Origin: CBDUSL01 sp965370265
GTDB lineage: Bacteria; Patescibacteriota; Patescibacteriia; JAXHNJ01
DNA: 13,330 bases
Direction: 5' to 3'
Assembly: GCA_965370265.1 (NCBI GenBank)
Contig: CBDUSL010000018.1
Span: 1-13,330 of the forward strand
Under the pieces are notes generated by a model. That model ran no database searches and had not been told where the DNA came from. It was given only the letters and a program-made list of their open reading frames with translations. The position numbers and the translations under genes were made by a program. Positions 1 through 6,062 of the stretch are shown here, piece by piece (the first letter of the stretch is position 1; the number at the start of each line of letters is the position of its first letter).

Positions 1-34
1 TAGAAATAATTGCTCTTTTAAAAAAGGATAAAAT

Positions 35-469
35 GTGAAAAAGGAAATTGCTTATTCTGTCGTTTTTTGTTTAATTCTAATTCTCATCGTCGGCTTTTTC
101 GTCAGACTCCATAAGAACAATCTAAAAGGAGGATATTTCCAAAAACAACCCGATAAGACCAACACTTTTAGCTACTTTCAGGGCTCTGTTGTCATAAATG
201 GTCTTGTTTTTCCTTTTTCTGAAGAATGCGAGGGTACCTTTAACTTGATTTTTCAGCAGCACAAAAAAGAAAAAACTCTTTACGGAACAGAAGGAGTAAA
301 AAAGTATTTGGAAATGATTTCCGAAGGAATCACCTTAATGAGTCCGGACTCATCCCATTTACTCATCTTTAAAGATAATCTTCTCTACATTATCAGTCCT
401 CTAGATTCCCTAAGCGAAAAGGTTCCCCGCCTGAGAGCTGTTTGTATTAAATTACCAACCCCAAAATAA
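35..469 (+). CDS. Small membrane-anchored hypothetical protein
   Basis: I do not recognise a family. The 144-residue product starts with two lysines and then one hydrophobic segment at about residues 6-24, which reads as an uncleaved signal anchor; no lipobox is evident. The rest is soluble and mixed in charge, and by the positive-inside rule would face outward. The start is GTG at 35: an ATG at 33 overlaps it but is followed at once by TGA in its own frame, and an AAGGA-like ribosome binding site lies about 8 nt upstream. The gene ends in TAA and is followed within 12 nt by a strong hairpin terminator, so it is the last or only gene of its transcript. Its promoter would lie at or beyond the left edge. 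The function is unknown; that the gene is real is supported by start signals and terminator. Confidence 0.7.
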   Translation: MKKEIAYSVVFCLILILIVGFFVRLHKNNLKGGYFQKQPDKTNTFSYFQGSVVINGLVFPFSEECEGTFNLIFQQHKKEKTLYGTEGVKKYLEMISEGITLMSPDSSHLLIFKDNLLYIISPLDSLSEKVPRLRAVCIKLPTPK

Positions 470-480
470 AGTTTGCCCTT

Positions 481-521
481 ATACCCCATCCTGGGCATTT
501 CCGAAGGATGGGGTATTTTTA
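481..521 (+). terminator. Intrinsic terminator after the first gene
   Basis: A perfect 12-bp inverted repeat pairs 481-492 with 505-516 around a 12-nt loop and is followed by a short run of T. It lies 12 nt after the stop codon of the gene ending at 469 and just before the next promoter, so it insulates the two plus-strand genes. Confidence 0.85.
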
Positions 522-529
522 TACACAGC

Positions 530-557
530 TTGACAACCAATTTGATACTGGTATTCT
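530..557 (+). promoter_or_regulatory. Sigma70-type promoter of the STAS-like gene
   Basis: A perfect TTGACA (530-535), a 16-bp spacer and TATTCT (552-557) form a strong housekeeping-type promoter. Transcription would start near 564, about 25 nt before the ATG at 589, leaving room for the AAGGAGG ribosome binding site at 575-581. The candidate RNA gene on the minus strand has the same hexamers and the same spacing. Confidence 0.75.
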
Positions 558-588
558 TAGTTTTAAATACCAAAAAGGAGGATGATGC

Positions 589-912
589 ATGAAAGAAGTG
601 TTCGAAATTGTTGAAGGGGTAATAGTTATCCGACCAAACTCAGAAACAGATATTGACCCCAACTTTTCCATCACCCAGCAGTTCCCAGATTTAATCGAAA
701 AAGGAGTGGTTGTAAACCTTTCTCGCGTGAAAACCCTCAGTCCTCGTGACCAGGGGCTGCTCAATGGCTGGCGGGCCAGATCGGCTAACCGGATTGTCTT
801 CTGCCATACAAATGGAGTGGACCGCAAACCACTCAAAGCCCACCTTGAGCTCCTGTCCTGCCCCACCCGCGAAAACGAAGAAGAAGCAATTAAAGCTCTT
901 TCCAGAAAGTAA
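589..912 (+). CDS. Small STAS-like (anti-sigma antagonist-like) protein
   Basis: This 107-residue soluble protein has the outline of a STAS domain: an N-terminal strand region (VIVIRP, residues 11-16), then a buried strand followed by a helix start (VVVNLSRVKTLSPRDQGLL, about 41-59), then another strand (RIVFCHT) before a C-terminal helix. In SpoIIAA-like proteins the loop after the buried strand carries a phosphorylated serine in a DSSG motif. Here the loop reads LSPRDQG, so a serine is present but the motif is divergent. The assignment rests on pattern recognition, not on a decisive motif. The start has an ideal AAGGAGG 8 nt upstream, unlike most genes here. By hand count GC is about 49 percent over 601-900 (over 50 percent in the second half), against mid-30s in neighbours. 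It has its own promoter and terminator, so it is a single-gene unit. No cognate anti-sigma kinase is seen in the window. Confidence 0.55.
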   Translation: MKEVFEIVEGVIVIRPNSETDIDPNFSITQQFPDLIEKGVVVNLSRVKTLSPRDQGLLNGWRARSANRIVFCHTNGVDRKPLKAHLELLSCPTRENEEEAIKALSRK

Positions 913-923
913 ATTTCTCTTAC

Positions 924-952
924 AAGCCTTTGTGAAAGCAAGGGCTTTTTTA
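924..952 (+). terminator. Intrinsic terminator after the STAS-like gene
   Basis: A 9-bp stem with one G-U pair (924-932 with 939-947) and a 6-nt loop is followed by a T run. It starts 11 nt after the TAA of the gene ending at 912 and separates that gene from the glycosyltransferase promoter immediately downstream. Confidence 0.8.
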
Positions 953-964
953 TTAGATATGGTG

Positions 965-973
965 TGTTATAAT
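965..973 (+). promoter_or_regulatory. Extended -10 promoter of a probably leaderless gene
   Basis: TGT followed by a perfect TATAAT (968-973) makes an extended -10 element; there is no good -35 because that position falls in the preceding terminator. The last T is 6 nt before the ATG at 980, so the expected transcription start coincides with the start codon. No Shine-Dalgarno sequence is present. Confidence 0.65.
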
Positions 974-979
974 TATACT

Positions 980-2182
980 ATGAAAACTTTTAGCCAATAT
1001 TTTAAATTTATTGATGAAAAGACAAAGCAAGAAATCTTTTCTTTGGCAAAATCCTTGAAAGACAAGCATATCGTTATGATTAACTCCACTCCTTCAGGTG
1101 GGGGTGTTTCCGAAATACTTTTTAATCTGGTTATTTTACTGAATGATGTTGGGGTTAAAACAGGCTGGCGCATTTTAAAAGGCTCGGATAGTTTTTTTCA
1201 AATTACTAAAGAATTCCATAACGGGCTTCAGGGAGAAAAAATAAAACTTTCAAAAAGAAAAAAAGATTTATACGAAGAGACCAATAAAATTAATTCCCTG
1301 AGCACTCATCTTGAATCTCATGATCTGGTCGTTATTCATGACCCTCAGCCATTAGCTTTGATAAATTTTAAAACAAAAAAAGTTCCCTGGCTTTGGCGGC
1401 TTCATATTGACATGTCCAGCCCGGATAAAAACCTTTTAAAATATTTAAAGCCCGCAATAGAAAAATACGACGGCCTGATTATTACTTCCGATAAATACCG
1501 CCAAAAATCTTTGAAAATAAAAAATCATATTATTACTCCCTCTATAGACCCTTTAGCTGTAAAAAATTCACCTCTCCCCAGGGAAGTGATAAACAAAGTT
1601 TTAAAAAGGCACGGAGTTAAGTTAAACAAACCTATCATTTCACAGATTTCCCGCTTTGATAAATGGAAAGATCCTTTAGGCGTGTTAAGGGTATTTAAAA
1701 AAATTAGGGAAAAATTTGACTGCCAGCTGGTTCTGCTCGGAAACATGGCTTTGGATGATCCGGAGGGCCCGGCTATTTATAAAAAAGTGCAGGAAGAGGC
1801 CAATAAAATTAGGGATGTAAAAATACTGGTAAACTCTCCTGACAACGATCGGGTGGTTAACGCTCTTCAGTCTGTCTCTAAAGTGGTTTTTCAAAAATCG
1901 CTCAAAGAAGGTTTTGCCTTAACCGTTTCAGAAGCGATGTGGAAAGGTACCCCGGTTATTGGCACTCGGGCTGGAGGCATCCCATTGCAGATTATTGACG
2001 GCCAGACCGGGTATTTAATTGATAATGACGAAGAAGCGGTAAAAGCAACCCTTAAATTACTAAAAAATCCTCATTTAAGGAATAAAATAGGTCAGCAGGC
2101 TAAGAAGCATGTTGCTAATAACTTTCTAATTACCCGGCACTTACTCGATTATTTGAGAATCTTTAACCATTATTTAAAATAA
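980..2182 (+). CDS. TreT-like family 4 glycosyltransferase
   Basis: A 400-residue retaining glycosyltransferase with the two-Rossmann GT-B fold. The N-terminal half has the glycine-rich loop NSTPSGGGVSEI (residues 35-46), followed by FFQITKEFHNGLQG (72-85) and LWRLHIDMSSP (138-148); these blocks resemble archaeal and bacterial trehalose glycosyltransferring synthases (TreT), which make trehalose from NDP-glucose and glucose. The C-terminal half carries SRFDKWKDP (224-232) and the EX7E motif of GT4 enzymes, with E310 and E318 in EGFALTVSE, then GTRAGGIP. Whether the acceptor really is glucose cannot be told from sequence. The frame is open back to 746, but that part overlaps the STAS gene, the terminator and the TATAAT box, so I take the ATG at 980. 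The enzyme is cytoplasmic. Trehalose-type sugars act as compatible solutes, which would fit the MscS channel encoded nearby, though that link is only inference. Confidence 0.85.
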   Translation: MKTFSQYFKFIDEKTKQEIFSLAKSLKDKHIVMINSTPSGGGVSEILFNLVILLNDVGVKTGWRILKGSDSFFQITKEFHNGLQGEKIKLSKRKKDLYEETNKINSLSTHLESHDLVVIHDPQPLALINFKTKKVPWLWRLHIDMSSPDKNLLKYLKPAIEKYDGLIITSDKYRQKSLKIKNHIITPSIDPLAVKNSPLPREVINKVLKRHGVKLNKPIISQISRFDKWKDPLGVLRVFKKIREKFDCQLVLLGNMALDDPEGPAIYKKVQEEANKIRDVKILVNSPDNDRVVNALQSVSKVVFQKSLKEGFALTVSEAMWKGTPVIGTRAGGIPLQIIDGQTGYLIDNDEEAVKATLKLLKNPHLRNKIGQQAKKHVANNFLITRHLLDYLRIFNHYLK

Positions 2183-2217
2183 ATTAGTTTTTATAACAGG
2201 TATCGGAAACTATAATT

Positions 2218-2243
2218 AAAAAAAAGCCTTATTTTAGAGGCTT
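2218..2243. terminator. Hairpin terminator between convergent genes
   Basis: A 6-bp stem (2224-2229 with 2238-2243) lies in the gap between the convergent genes. Read on the minus strand it is followed by eight U (2225-2218), a canonical terminator for the mscS transcript. Read on the plus strand it is followed only by TTATTTG-like sequence, a weaker terminator for the glycosyltransferase gene. Confidence 0.7.
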
Positions 2244-2266
2244 ATTTGTTCAAATTTAAATTTATT

Positions 2267-2563
2267 TTACTTCATGCCATCAATCTGGTCATCTTTAAAA
2301 TTCAAAATTATTTTTATGGCCTGGACATATCTTTCAGCCATCCGGTCCCTTGCTTCTGCTCTTAGATCATTAGTTACTTTTTTAAAACTATTCTGTTCGT
2401 GTTCAATTAAATCAGCCAGTTTTTTTGCCTTTTCAGGATCATTGGTTTTTGTTTTAGCCACTTGAATCGGATCAGCTTCCAGCAAAAATCGGTTCGGAAC
2501 TTCAACATCAATCTTTTCTTCCTTTTCGGTATATTTATAATTTGATTCTGAATTTTCTCTCAT
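2267..2563 (-). CDS. Small hypothetical protein coupled to mscS
   Basis: No family is recognised. I choose the ATG at 2563, which gives 98 residues and begins 1 nt after the mscS stop codon; the frame is open a further 20 codons upstream, but that would overlap the mscS end. A weak GGA lies about 10 nt before the chosen start, so translation probably depends on ribosomes finishing mscS. The product is soluble, has no signal peptide or membrane segment, and is rich in lysine, glutamate and asparagine. The region from about residue 42 to 90 looks mainly helical and highly charged, possibly a coiled coil. It is followed directly by the hairpin at 2243-2218, so it is the last gene of the mscS transcript. 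A role linked to the channel is inference from coupling alone. Confidence 0.6.
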   Translation of the reverse strand: MRENSESNYKYTEKEEKIDVEVPNRFLLEADPIQVAKTKTNDPEKAKKLADLIEHEQNSFKKVTNDLRAEARDRMAERYVQAIKIILNFKDDQIDGMK

Positions 2564-2564
2564 T

Positions 2565-3611
2565 TTATTTTTCCATATAAATTGATTGAGTGGGAAAGGC
2601 AAATTCAATTTTTTCTTTTTCAAAAGATTCTTTTATTTTTAAATGAATTTTCTGGTTGGTATCCATATAGTCGGCATAATCTTTTGACTCGACAAAATAA
2701 ACAATTTCAAAACCGAGATTAGAATCATTAAAACTTTTAAAGTGTGCCCGGTCAAAACGCGCCTGAGGAATACGATCAATTATATTTTTAATCATAACGG
2801 GAATCTTTTTCAGTTTATCTGCTTTTGTTTTATAAACCACTCCAATATCTAGAGAGATTCTTCTTTCCTTCATCTTTTTAAAATTATGAATTCTGGCAGA
2901 AGTTAATTCCTGGTTGGATATAACAATTTCTTCGCCCTGGAGAGCCCTGATTCTGGTCGTTTTAATCCCTATTTTTTCCACCACCCCCGTATGTTTGCCT
3001 ACGACAATAAAATCTCCGACCACAAAAGGCTTATCAAAATGAATGGCAAAAGAACTGAATAAATCAGATAATATATTTTGGAGAGCCAGGGCGACCGCAA
3101 TTCCGGCTACCCCTAGCCCGGCCACCAGGGAAGTGACATTTATTCCAATATTTCCTAAAACTAAAATTAAACCGAATGACCAGACGATAAGTTTAGCGAT
3201 AAAACTGATCGTTTTTATGGCCCCCTCTTGTGACTTGTCATCGTCTTTGTAAATCGCTTTATTGGCCACAAAATTAATCAAAATCTGAACCGCTACCGCC
3301 AGCTGATAAAAAACCATAATAATTAATAAGGAATTGACTGCCTTCCTGGCAATAGCATTTACGGAAATAAAGTATAAAGCGACATATAAACTCAAAAAAA
3401 GGTAAAAAGGCGGCTTCACTTTTTCAACAATTTTTATAATCATGTCATCAATATCGGTCTTAGTTTTTTCGGCTAATTTTTTGAGACGATGCAGGGCCAC
3501 TGCCTGAAAAATCTTAAAAAGAGCCAAAAGGGCAAAAAATACCCCTAGGCAGATTAAGTATTGCCTAATTGTGTTGCCGAAATAAATATTCTCTAAAAAA
3601 GTATAATCCAT
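2565..3611 (-). CDS. mscS: Small-conductance mechanosensitive channel, MscS family
   Basis: This 348-residue membrane protein releases solutes when membrane tension rises after hypo-osmotic shock. Hydrophobic segments lie at about residues 16-40, 67-88, 92-117 and 133-154. They are followed by the diagnostic pore-lining helix at about 160-192, with the Gly/Ala pattern GLGVAGIAVALALQN and the conserved run leading into DKPFVVGDFIVV. The cytoplasmic part contains the beta domain (to about 240) and the alpha/beta vestibule domain, ending in FAFPTQSIYMEK. The length is moderately greater than the 286-residue E. coli protein because of extra N-terminal membrane helices, as in many family members. 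The start ATG lies 6 nt after a TATAAT box and has no ribosome binding site. The gene sits just downstream of a candidate structured RNA and its terminator, and is followed after 1 nt by a small hypothetical gene. Confidence 0.93.
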   Translation of the reverse strand: MDYTFLENIYFGNTIRQYLICLGVFFALLALFKIFQAVALHRLKKLAEKTKTDIDDMIIKIVEKVKPPFYLFLSLYVALYFISVNAIARKAVNSLLIIMVFYQLAVAVQILINFVANKAIYKDDDKSQEGAIKTISFIAKLIVWSFGLILVLGNIGINVTSLVAGLGVAGIAVALALQNILSDLFSSFAIHFDKPFVVGDFIVVGKHTGVVEKIGIKTTRIRALQGEEIVISNQELTSARIHNFKKMKERRISLDIGVVYKTKADKLKKIPVMIKNIIDRIPQARFDRAHFKSFNDSNLGFEIVYFVESKDYADYMDTNQKIHLKIKESFEKEKIEFAFPTQSIYMEK

Positions 3612-3617
3612 AAAAGT

Positions 3618-3645
3618 ATTATATCATTATTTATAAAAAATACAA
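3618..3645 (-). promoter_or_regulatory. Promoter of mscS, probably giving a leaderless mRNA
   Basis: On the minus strand a perfect TATAAT (3623-3618) lies exactly 6 nt before the mscS ATG, so transcription should start at or very near the A of the start codon. A weak -35 (TTGTAT, 3645-3640, 16-bp spacer) overlaps the U run of the upstream terminator. No Shine-Dalgarno sequence is present. Confidence 0.6.
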
Positions 3646-3848
3646 AAAAATGGGGTACCGCCAGGCAGTACCCCTTGTTCACAAATAAATCTTGAGGCAA
3701 GTCCTTCTATCAAGCACTGGTGCCACCAGTCATCTTGTTAGGTCAGCCAGACCTATCGAAAGACGGCTTTTCCCCTCCTATCACCCAAATGGGCAACATC
3801 GCCTCGATTGATTGCCCGCGCTTAGCGCAGGACGGATTTATAAGGAAC
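3643..3848 (-). ncRNA. Candidate structured non-coding RNA of unknown class
   Basis: About 205 nt with promoter, folded body and terminator, and no convincing reading frame. GC is about 52-55 percent by hand count over 3721-3840, against roughly one third in neighbouring genes, as expected for structured RNA in an AT-rich genome. The 5' end pairs with sequence just before the terminator: 3848-3845 with 3680-3677 and 3841-3835 with 3691-3685. Then 3833-3829 pairs with 3705-3701. Inside are hairpins 3828-3825/3821-3818, 3817-3812/3796-3791, 3755-3750/3744-3739, and 3730-3726/3720-3716 extended by 3737-3734/3714-3711. The loop at 3805-3799 can pair with 3700-3694, forming a pseudoknot. I looked for RNase P, tmRNA, SRP, 6S and common riboswitch cores and found none. 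It lies between cysS and mscS, in the same orientation. It may be a free RNA, or a leader whose read-through reaches mscS. Confidence 0.7.
3644..3674 (-). terminator. Intrinsic terminator of the candidate RNA
   Basis: On the minus strand a 7-bp stem (3674-3668 with 3658-3652, arms GGGGTAC and GTACCCC) with a 9-nt loop is followed by one A and seven U (3650-3644). It ends about 20 nt before the mscS -10 box and 32 nt before the mscS start codon. Confidence 0.85.
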
Positions 3849-3854
3849 TAAATT

Positions 3855-3882
3855 AGAATATCATACTTATATTTTGTGTCAA
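3855..3882 (-). promoter_or_regulatory. Sigma70-type promoter of the candidate RNA
   Basis: On the minus strand TTGACA (3882-3877), a 16-bp spacer and TATTCT (3860-3855) predict a start near 3849-3848. That is exactly where the outermost helix of the RNA begins. The -35 lies only 11 nt after the cysS stop codon, with no terminator between, so cysS transcripts may also read into this region. Confidence 0.75.
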
Positions 3883-3893
3883 GTAATTTTAAA

Positions 3894-5303
3894 TTATTTA
3901 AAATGCCAAATTTGATCTCCTTCTTTGGTATCTCTTATTTCAATTCCTTTTTCCCCTAACTTTGTTCTTAGAACATCGGCTGTTTGATAATCCTGATTTT
4001 TTCTCGCTTCTTTTCTTTTGGCCAGTATTTCCTTTTCTTCTGGTTTTAACTTTCGGTCTTTTCTTGCCAGCCCAAAGAATATAAAACCCCAGATTAAATC
4101 TATTTTTGTTAAGAATTCAATTATTTTTATGCCGTTTAGTTCCGATATATTTTCCTGGTCCGCCTCCTTGTTAATTCGGCGAATAAAGTTGAATAAGACG
4201 GCCATCGCTCTTGGCGTATTTAAATCATCATCCAAGTACTGAATAAATTTACTTTTAGTTTTTTCTATCTCTTTTTTTACATCAAACCTGGCCGCCTTAG
4301 AATCTATTTTATTTAAACGTTTAACAAATTCATCAATTGTTTTCAAAGAATTTTTTGCGGCCGTCATTGATTTTTTGGAATAAACCAGTGGCGTGCGATA
4401 ATGGTTGGTAAGTACTAAAAATCTGAAGTCGCGGGGAGTAAAACCTTGGTTAATCAATTCTTCAAGCGTTAAAACATTACCCAAGCTTTTAGACATTTTA
4501 TCTTTGTCCATACGAAGGTAGGAACGATGAACCCAAAAACGGACAAATGGTTTGCCGGTAGCTGATTCGGACTGGGCAATCTCATTTGAATGATGGGGAA
4601 ATTTTAGATCAATTGCTCCGGTATGGATATCTATAGTCGGACCCAAAAGAGAAGTACTCATGGCTGAACATTCAATGTGCCAGCCGGGCCGGCCTTTGCC
4701 CAAATCAGTTTCCCAAAATACATCACCATCTTCCGGGCTCCAGGCCTTCCACAAAGCAAAATCGCAAGCGCGTTTTTTATCGTAATTATCACTAGAAACT
4801 CGGGCTCCTTTTTTCAATCTTTGCCTATTCAGTTGAACAAGTTGGCCGTATTTTTTAAATTTTTTTATATTAAAATAAATTGATTTATCATCACCTTCAT
4901 AGGCATACCCTTTTTCCAGCATTATTTGTATCATTTCAACAATTTTAGGGATATACTCAGTTGCTTTGGGATAATGATTAGCCGGTTCAATATTTAAGGC
5001 TTTTAAATCCTTAAAAAAATCCTCAATAAAAGGCTTGGTATAGGTTTCTAAATTTACACCGCACTTTATGGAACCATTTATAGTCTTATCATCTACATCG
5101 GTTAAATTCATAACCTGCTTTACTTCCAGTCCTTTCCATTTCAGATAACGTTTAAGAAGATCAGACGTCAAAAAAGAGGAGAGATTGCCAATATGGGGCT
5201 TCCCGTATACCGTCGGACCGCAGGAATACATCGTAACCGCATTTTTATTTAAAGGTTTAAAATCCTGTTTCTTGCGGGTTAATGAATTATATAATTTGAA
5301 CAT
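3894..5303 (-). CDS. cysS: Cysteinyl-tRNA synthetase
   Basis: A 469-residue class I aminoacyl-tRNA synthetase that charges tRNA(Cys) with cysteine in the cytoplasm; the length is normal for the family. The catalytic Rossmann domain has the HIGH-type signature HIGN at residues 37-40 and KMSKS at 269-273. The zinc ligands that recognise cysteine are in place: C28 in MYSCGPT, C212 in HIECSAM, and H237 and E241 in FPHHSNE. NLTDVDDK (66-73) is also typical. The helical C-terminal part ends with the usual segment on the QTADVLR / GIEIRDT pattern. The ATG at 5303 has no clear ribosome binding site. The gene begins 39 nt after the preceding membrane-protein gene, without a visible terminator, so it probably belongs to the long minus-strand operon as its last gene. 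The candidate RNA promoter follows it almost immediately. Confidence 0.97.
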   Translation of the reverse strand: MFKLYNSLTRKKQDFKPLNKNAVTMYSCGPTVYGKPHIGNLSSFLTSDLLKRYLKWKGLEVKQVMNLTDVDDKTINGSIKCGVNLETYTKPFIEDFFKDLKALNIEPANHYPKATEYIPKIVEMIQIMLEKGYAYEGDDKSIYFNIKKFKKYGQLVQLNRQRLKKGARVSSDNYDKKRACDFALWKAWSPEDGDVFWETDLGKGRPGWHIECSAMSTSLLGPTIDIHTGAIDLKFPHHSNEIAQSESATGKPFVRFWVHRSYLRMDKDKMSKSLGNVLTLEELINQGFTPRDFRFLVLTNHYRTPLVYSKKSMTAAKNSLKTIDEFVKRLNKIDSKAARFDVKKEIEKTKSKFIQYLDDDLNTPRAMAVLFNFIRRINKEADQENISELNGIKIIEFLTKIDLIWGFIFFGLARKDRKLKPEEKEILAKRKEARKNQDYQTADVLRTKLGEKGIEIRDTKEGDQIWHFK

Positions 5304-5342
5304 AATATTTATTTGGTAACATCAATTTGTTATTTTATCATT

Positions 5343-6062
5343 TTAAAAACTTAGCCATTCGCCCTCGCCTGAAGTAATTTTAGCGGGTAAAGTACCCTTA
5401 AAGTAAGAATGCCCGTCATAATATTCCAAGGTCTCAATATTAAGGCCCGGGATTTGATTTAGTCTTTGGTTTACTTTTTCTTCCATCCATTCTTCCGCTT
5501 TTTCTAAATAACCCTTCGGCACGGGGATAAAACCAATTTTACCGGCGGTCAATGTAAGGTTAACACTTTTAGGTCCGGTTAAGTCAACTTGCACACTGGT
5601 ATAAATAGGCATTTTAACCGGTTTTTCCGGCAAAGCGGTAAGTTCGAATCCTCCTTCAATTAATTTAACTTGTAGGGAACGCACGGGGCTCTCTTCCGGA
5701 AAAGAAAGTTGAATAAAAGAGGTGATTTCTTCTGAAGTAGGGTAAACTTCCGCAGAGACTGTTCCGTTAAAGTTTCGGTTACCAAAAGGGAGAATATTCT
5801 CACCTAAGTCAATATTAAAACCGATTTTTTCTATTAAATCACTTCTTGCTTCTTCAGAAACTACTATACCCAATTCCTGGGCTTTGCTGGTCCCGAATAA
5901 ATGAGACAACCCTGGTACCTTAAAAAAGCCTGTTATTCCCAGGAATACCAATGGAATAGTGGTAATCAAGAGCAAAATTACAAGTAGAATAATTTTCTTT
6001 AATCTTTTATTTTTCGGTTTTTTTTCTTCAGGCGCTGCCGGAGCTGGTTGGCTTACTCGCAT
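5343..6062 (-). CDS. Membrane-anchored protein with external domain, unknown function
   Basis: This 239-residue protein has a short cytoplasmic tail rich in proline, alanine and lysine (residues 1-22), one strong transmembrane helix (about 22-46), and an external domain of about 190 residues. That domain seems to consist of beta strands alternating with short helices; it has no cysteine and no catalytic motif I can name. It broadly resembles other single-pass proteins with an external beta-rich domain, such as the YpmS/DUF2140 type, but I would not assign it. Its start overlaps the end of the upstream response-regulator gene by 35 nt, and a GGAAA sequence lies about 8 nt before the ATG. The overlap implies tight co-expression with the two regulators and the kinase. 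A role as a cell-envelope output or sensor partner of that system is inference. Confidence 0.75.
   Translation of the reverse strand: MRVSQPAPAAPEEKKPKNKRLKKIILLVILLLITTIPLVFLGITGFFKVPGLSHLFGTSKAQELGIVVSEEARSDLIEKIGFNIDLGENILPFGNRNFNGTVSAEVYPTSEEITSFIQLSFPEESPVRSLQVKLIEGGFELTALPEKPVKMPIYTSVQVDLTGPKSVNLTLTAGKIGFIPVPKGYLEKAEEWMEEKVNQRLNQIPGLNIETLEYYDGHSYFKGTLPAKITSGEGEWLSF

Noticed and set aside
317..508. 12-nt direct repeat (ATTTCCGAAGGA) in the first gene and its terminator loop
   Set aside because: A few 12-nt repeats are expected by chance in 13 kb, and the copies share no flanking context.
519..941. Minus-strand frame of 140 codons opposite the STAS-like gene
   Set aside because: It is antisense to a gene with a promoter, ribosome binding site and terminator, and its translation has no recognisable domain.
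746..979. N-terminal extension of the glycosyltransferase frame by 78 codons
   Set aside because: It overlaps the STAS-like gene in another frame and runs through a terminator and a TATAAT box; family similarity starts after the ATG at 980.
2564..2623. Extended start of the 98-residue gene overlapping mscS by about 60 nt
   Set aside because: The extension encodes a lysine-rich shadow of the conserved MscS C terminus; the ATG at 2563 directly after the mscS stop is a more natural start.
3643..3680. T-box-like look of the sequence around the RNA terminator (AAGGGGUAC)
   Set aside because: It lacks the AGGGUGGNACCGCG core, and it lies downstream of cysS, not upstream, so it cannot be a cysS T-box leader.
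3787..3851. Short reading frames inside the RNA region (20 codons on plus, 18 and 7 codons on minus)
   Set aside because: None has a suitable ribosome binding site, and the sequence is better explained by base-paired helices.
6007..6030. TGA of the second response regulator read as glycine (SR1/Gracilibacteria code), adding seven codons to a TAA
   Set aside because: No conserved gene in the window contains an in-frame TGA, so the standard code is the simpler reading.
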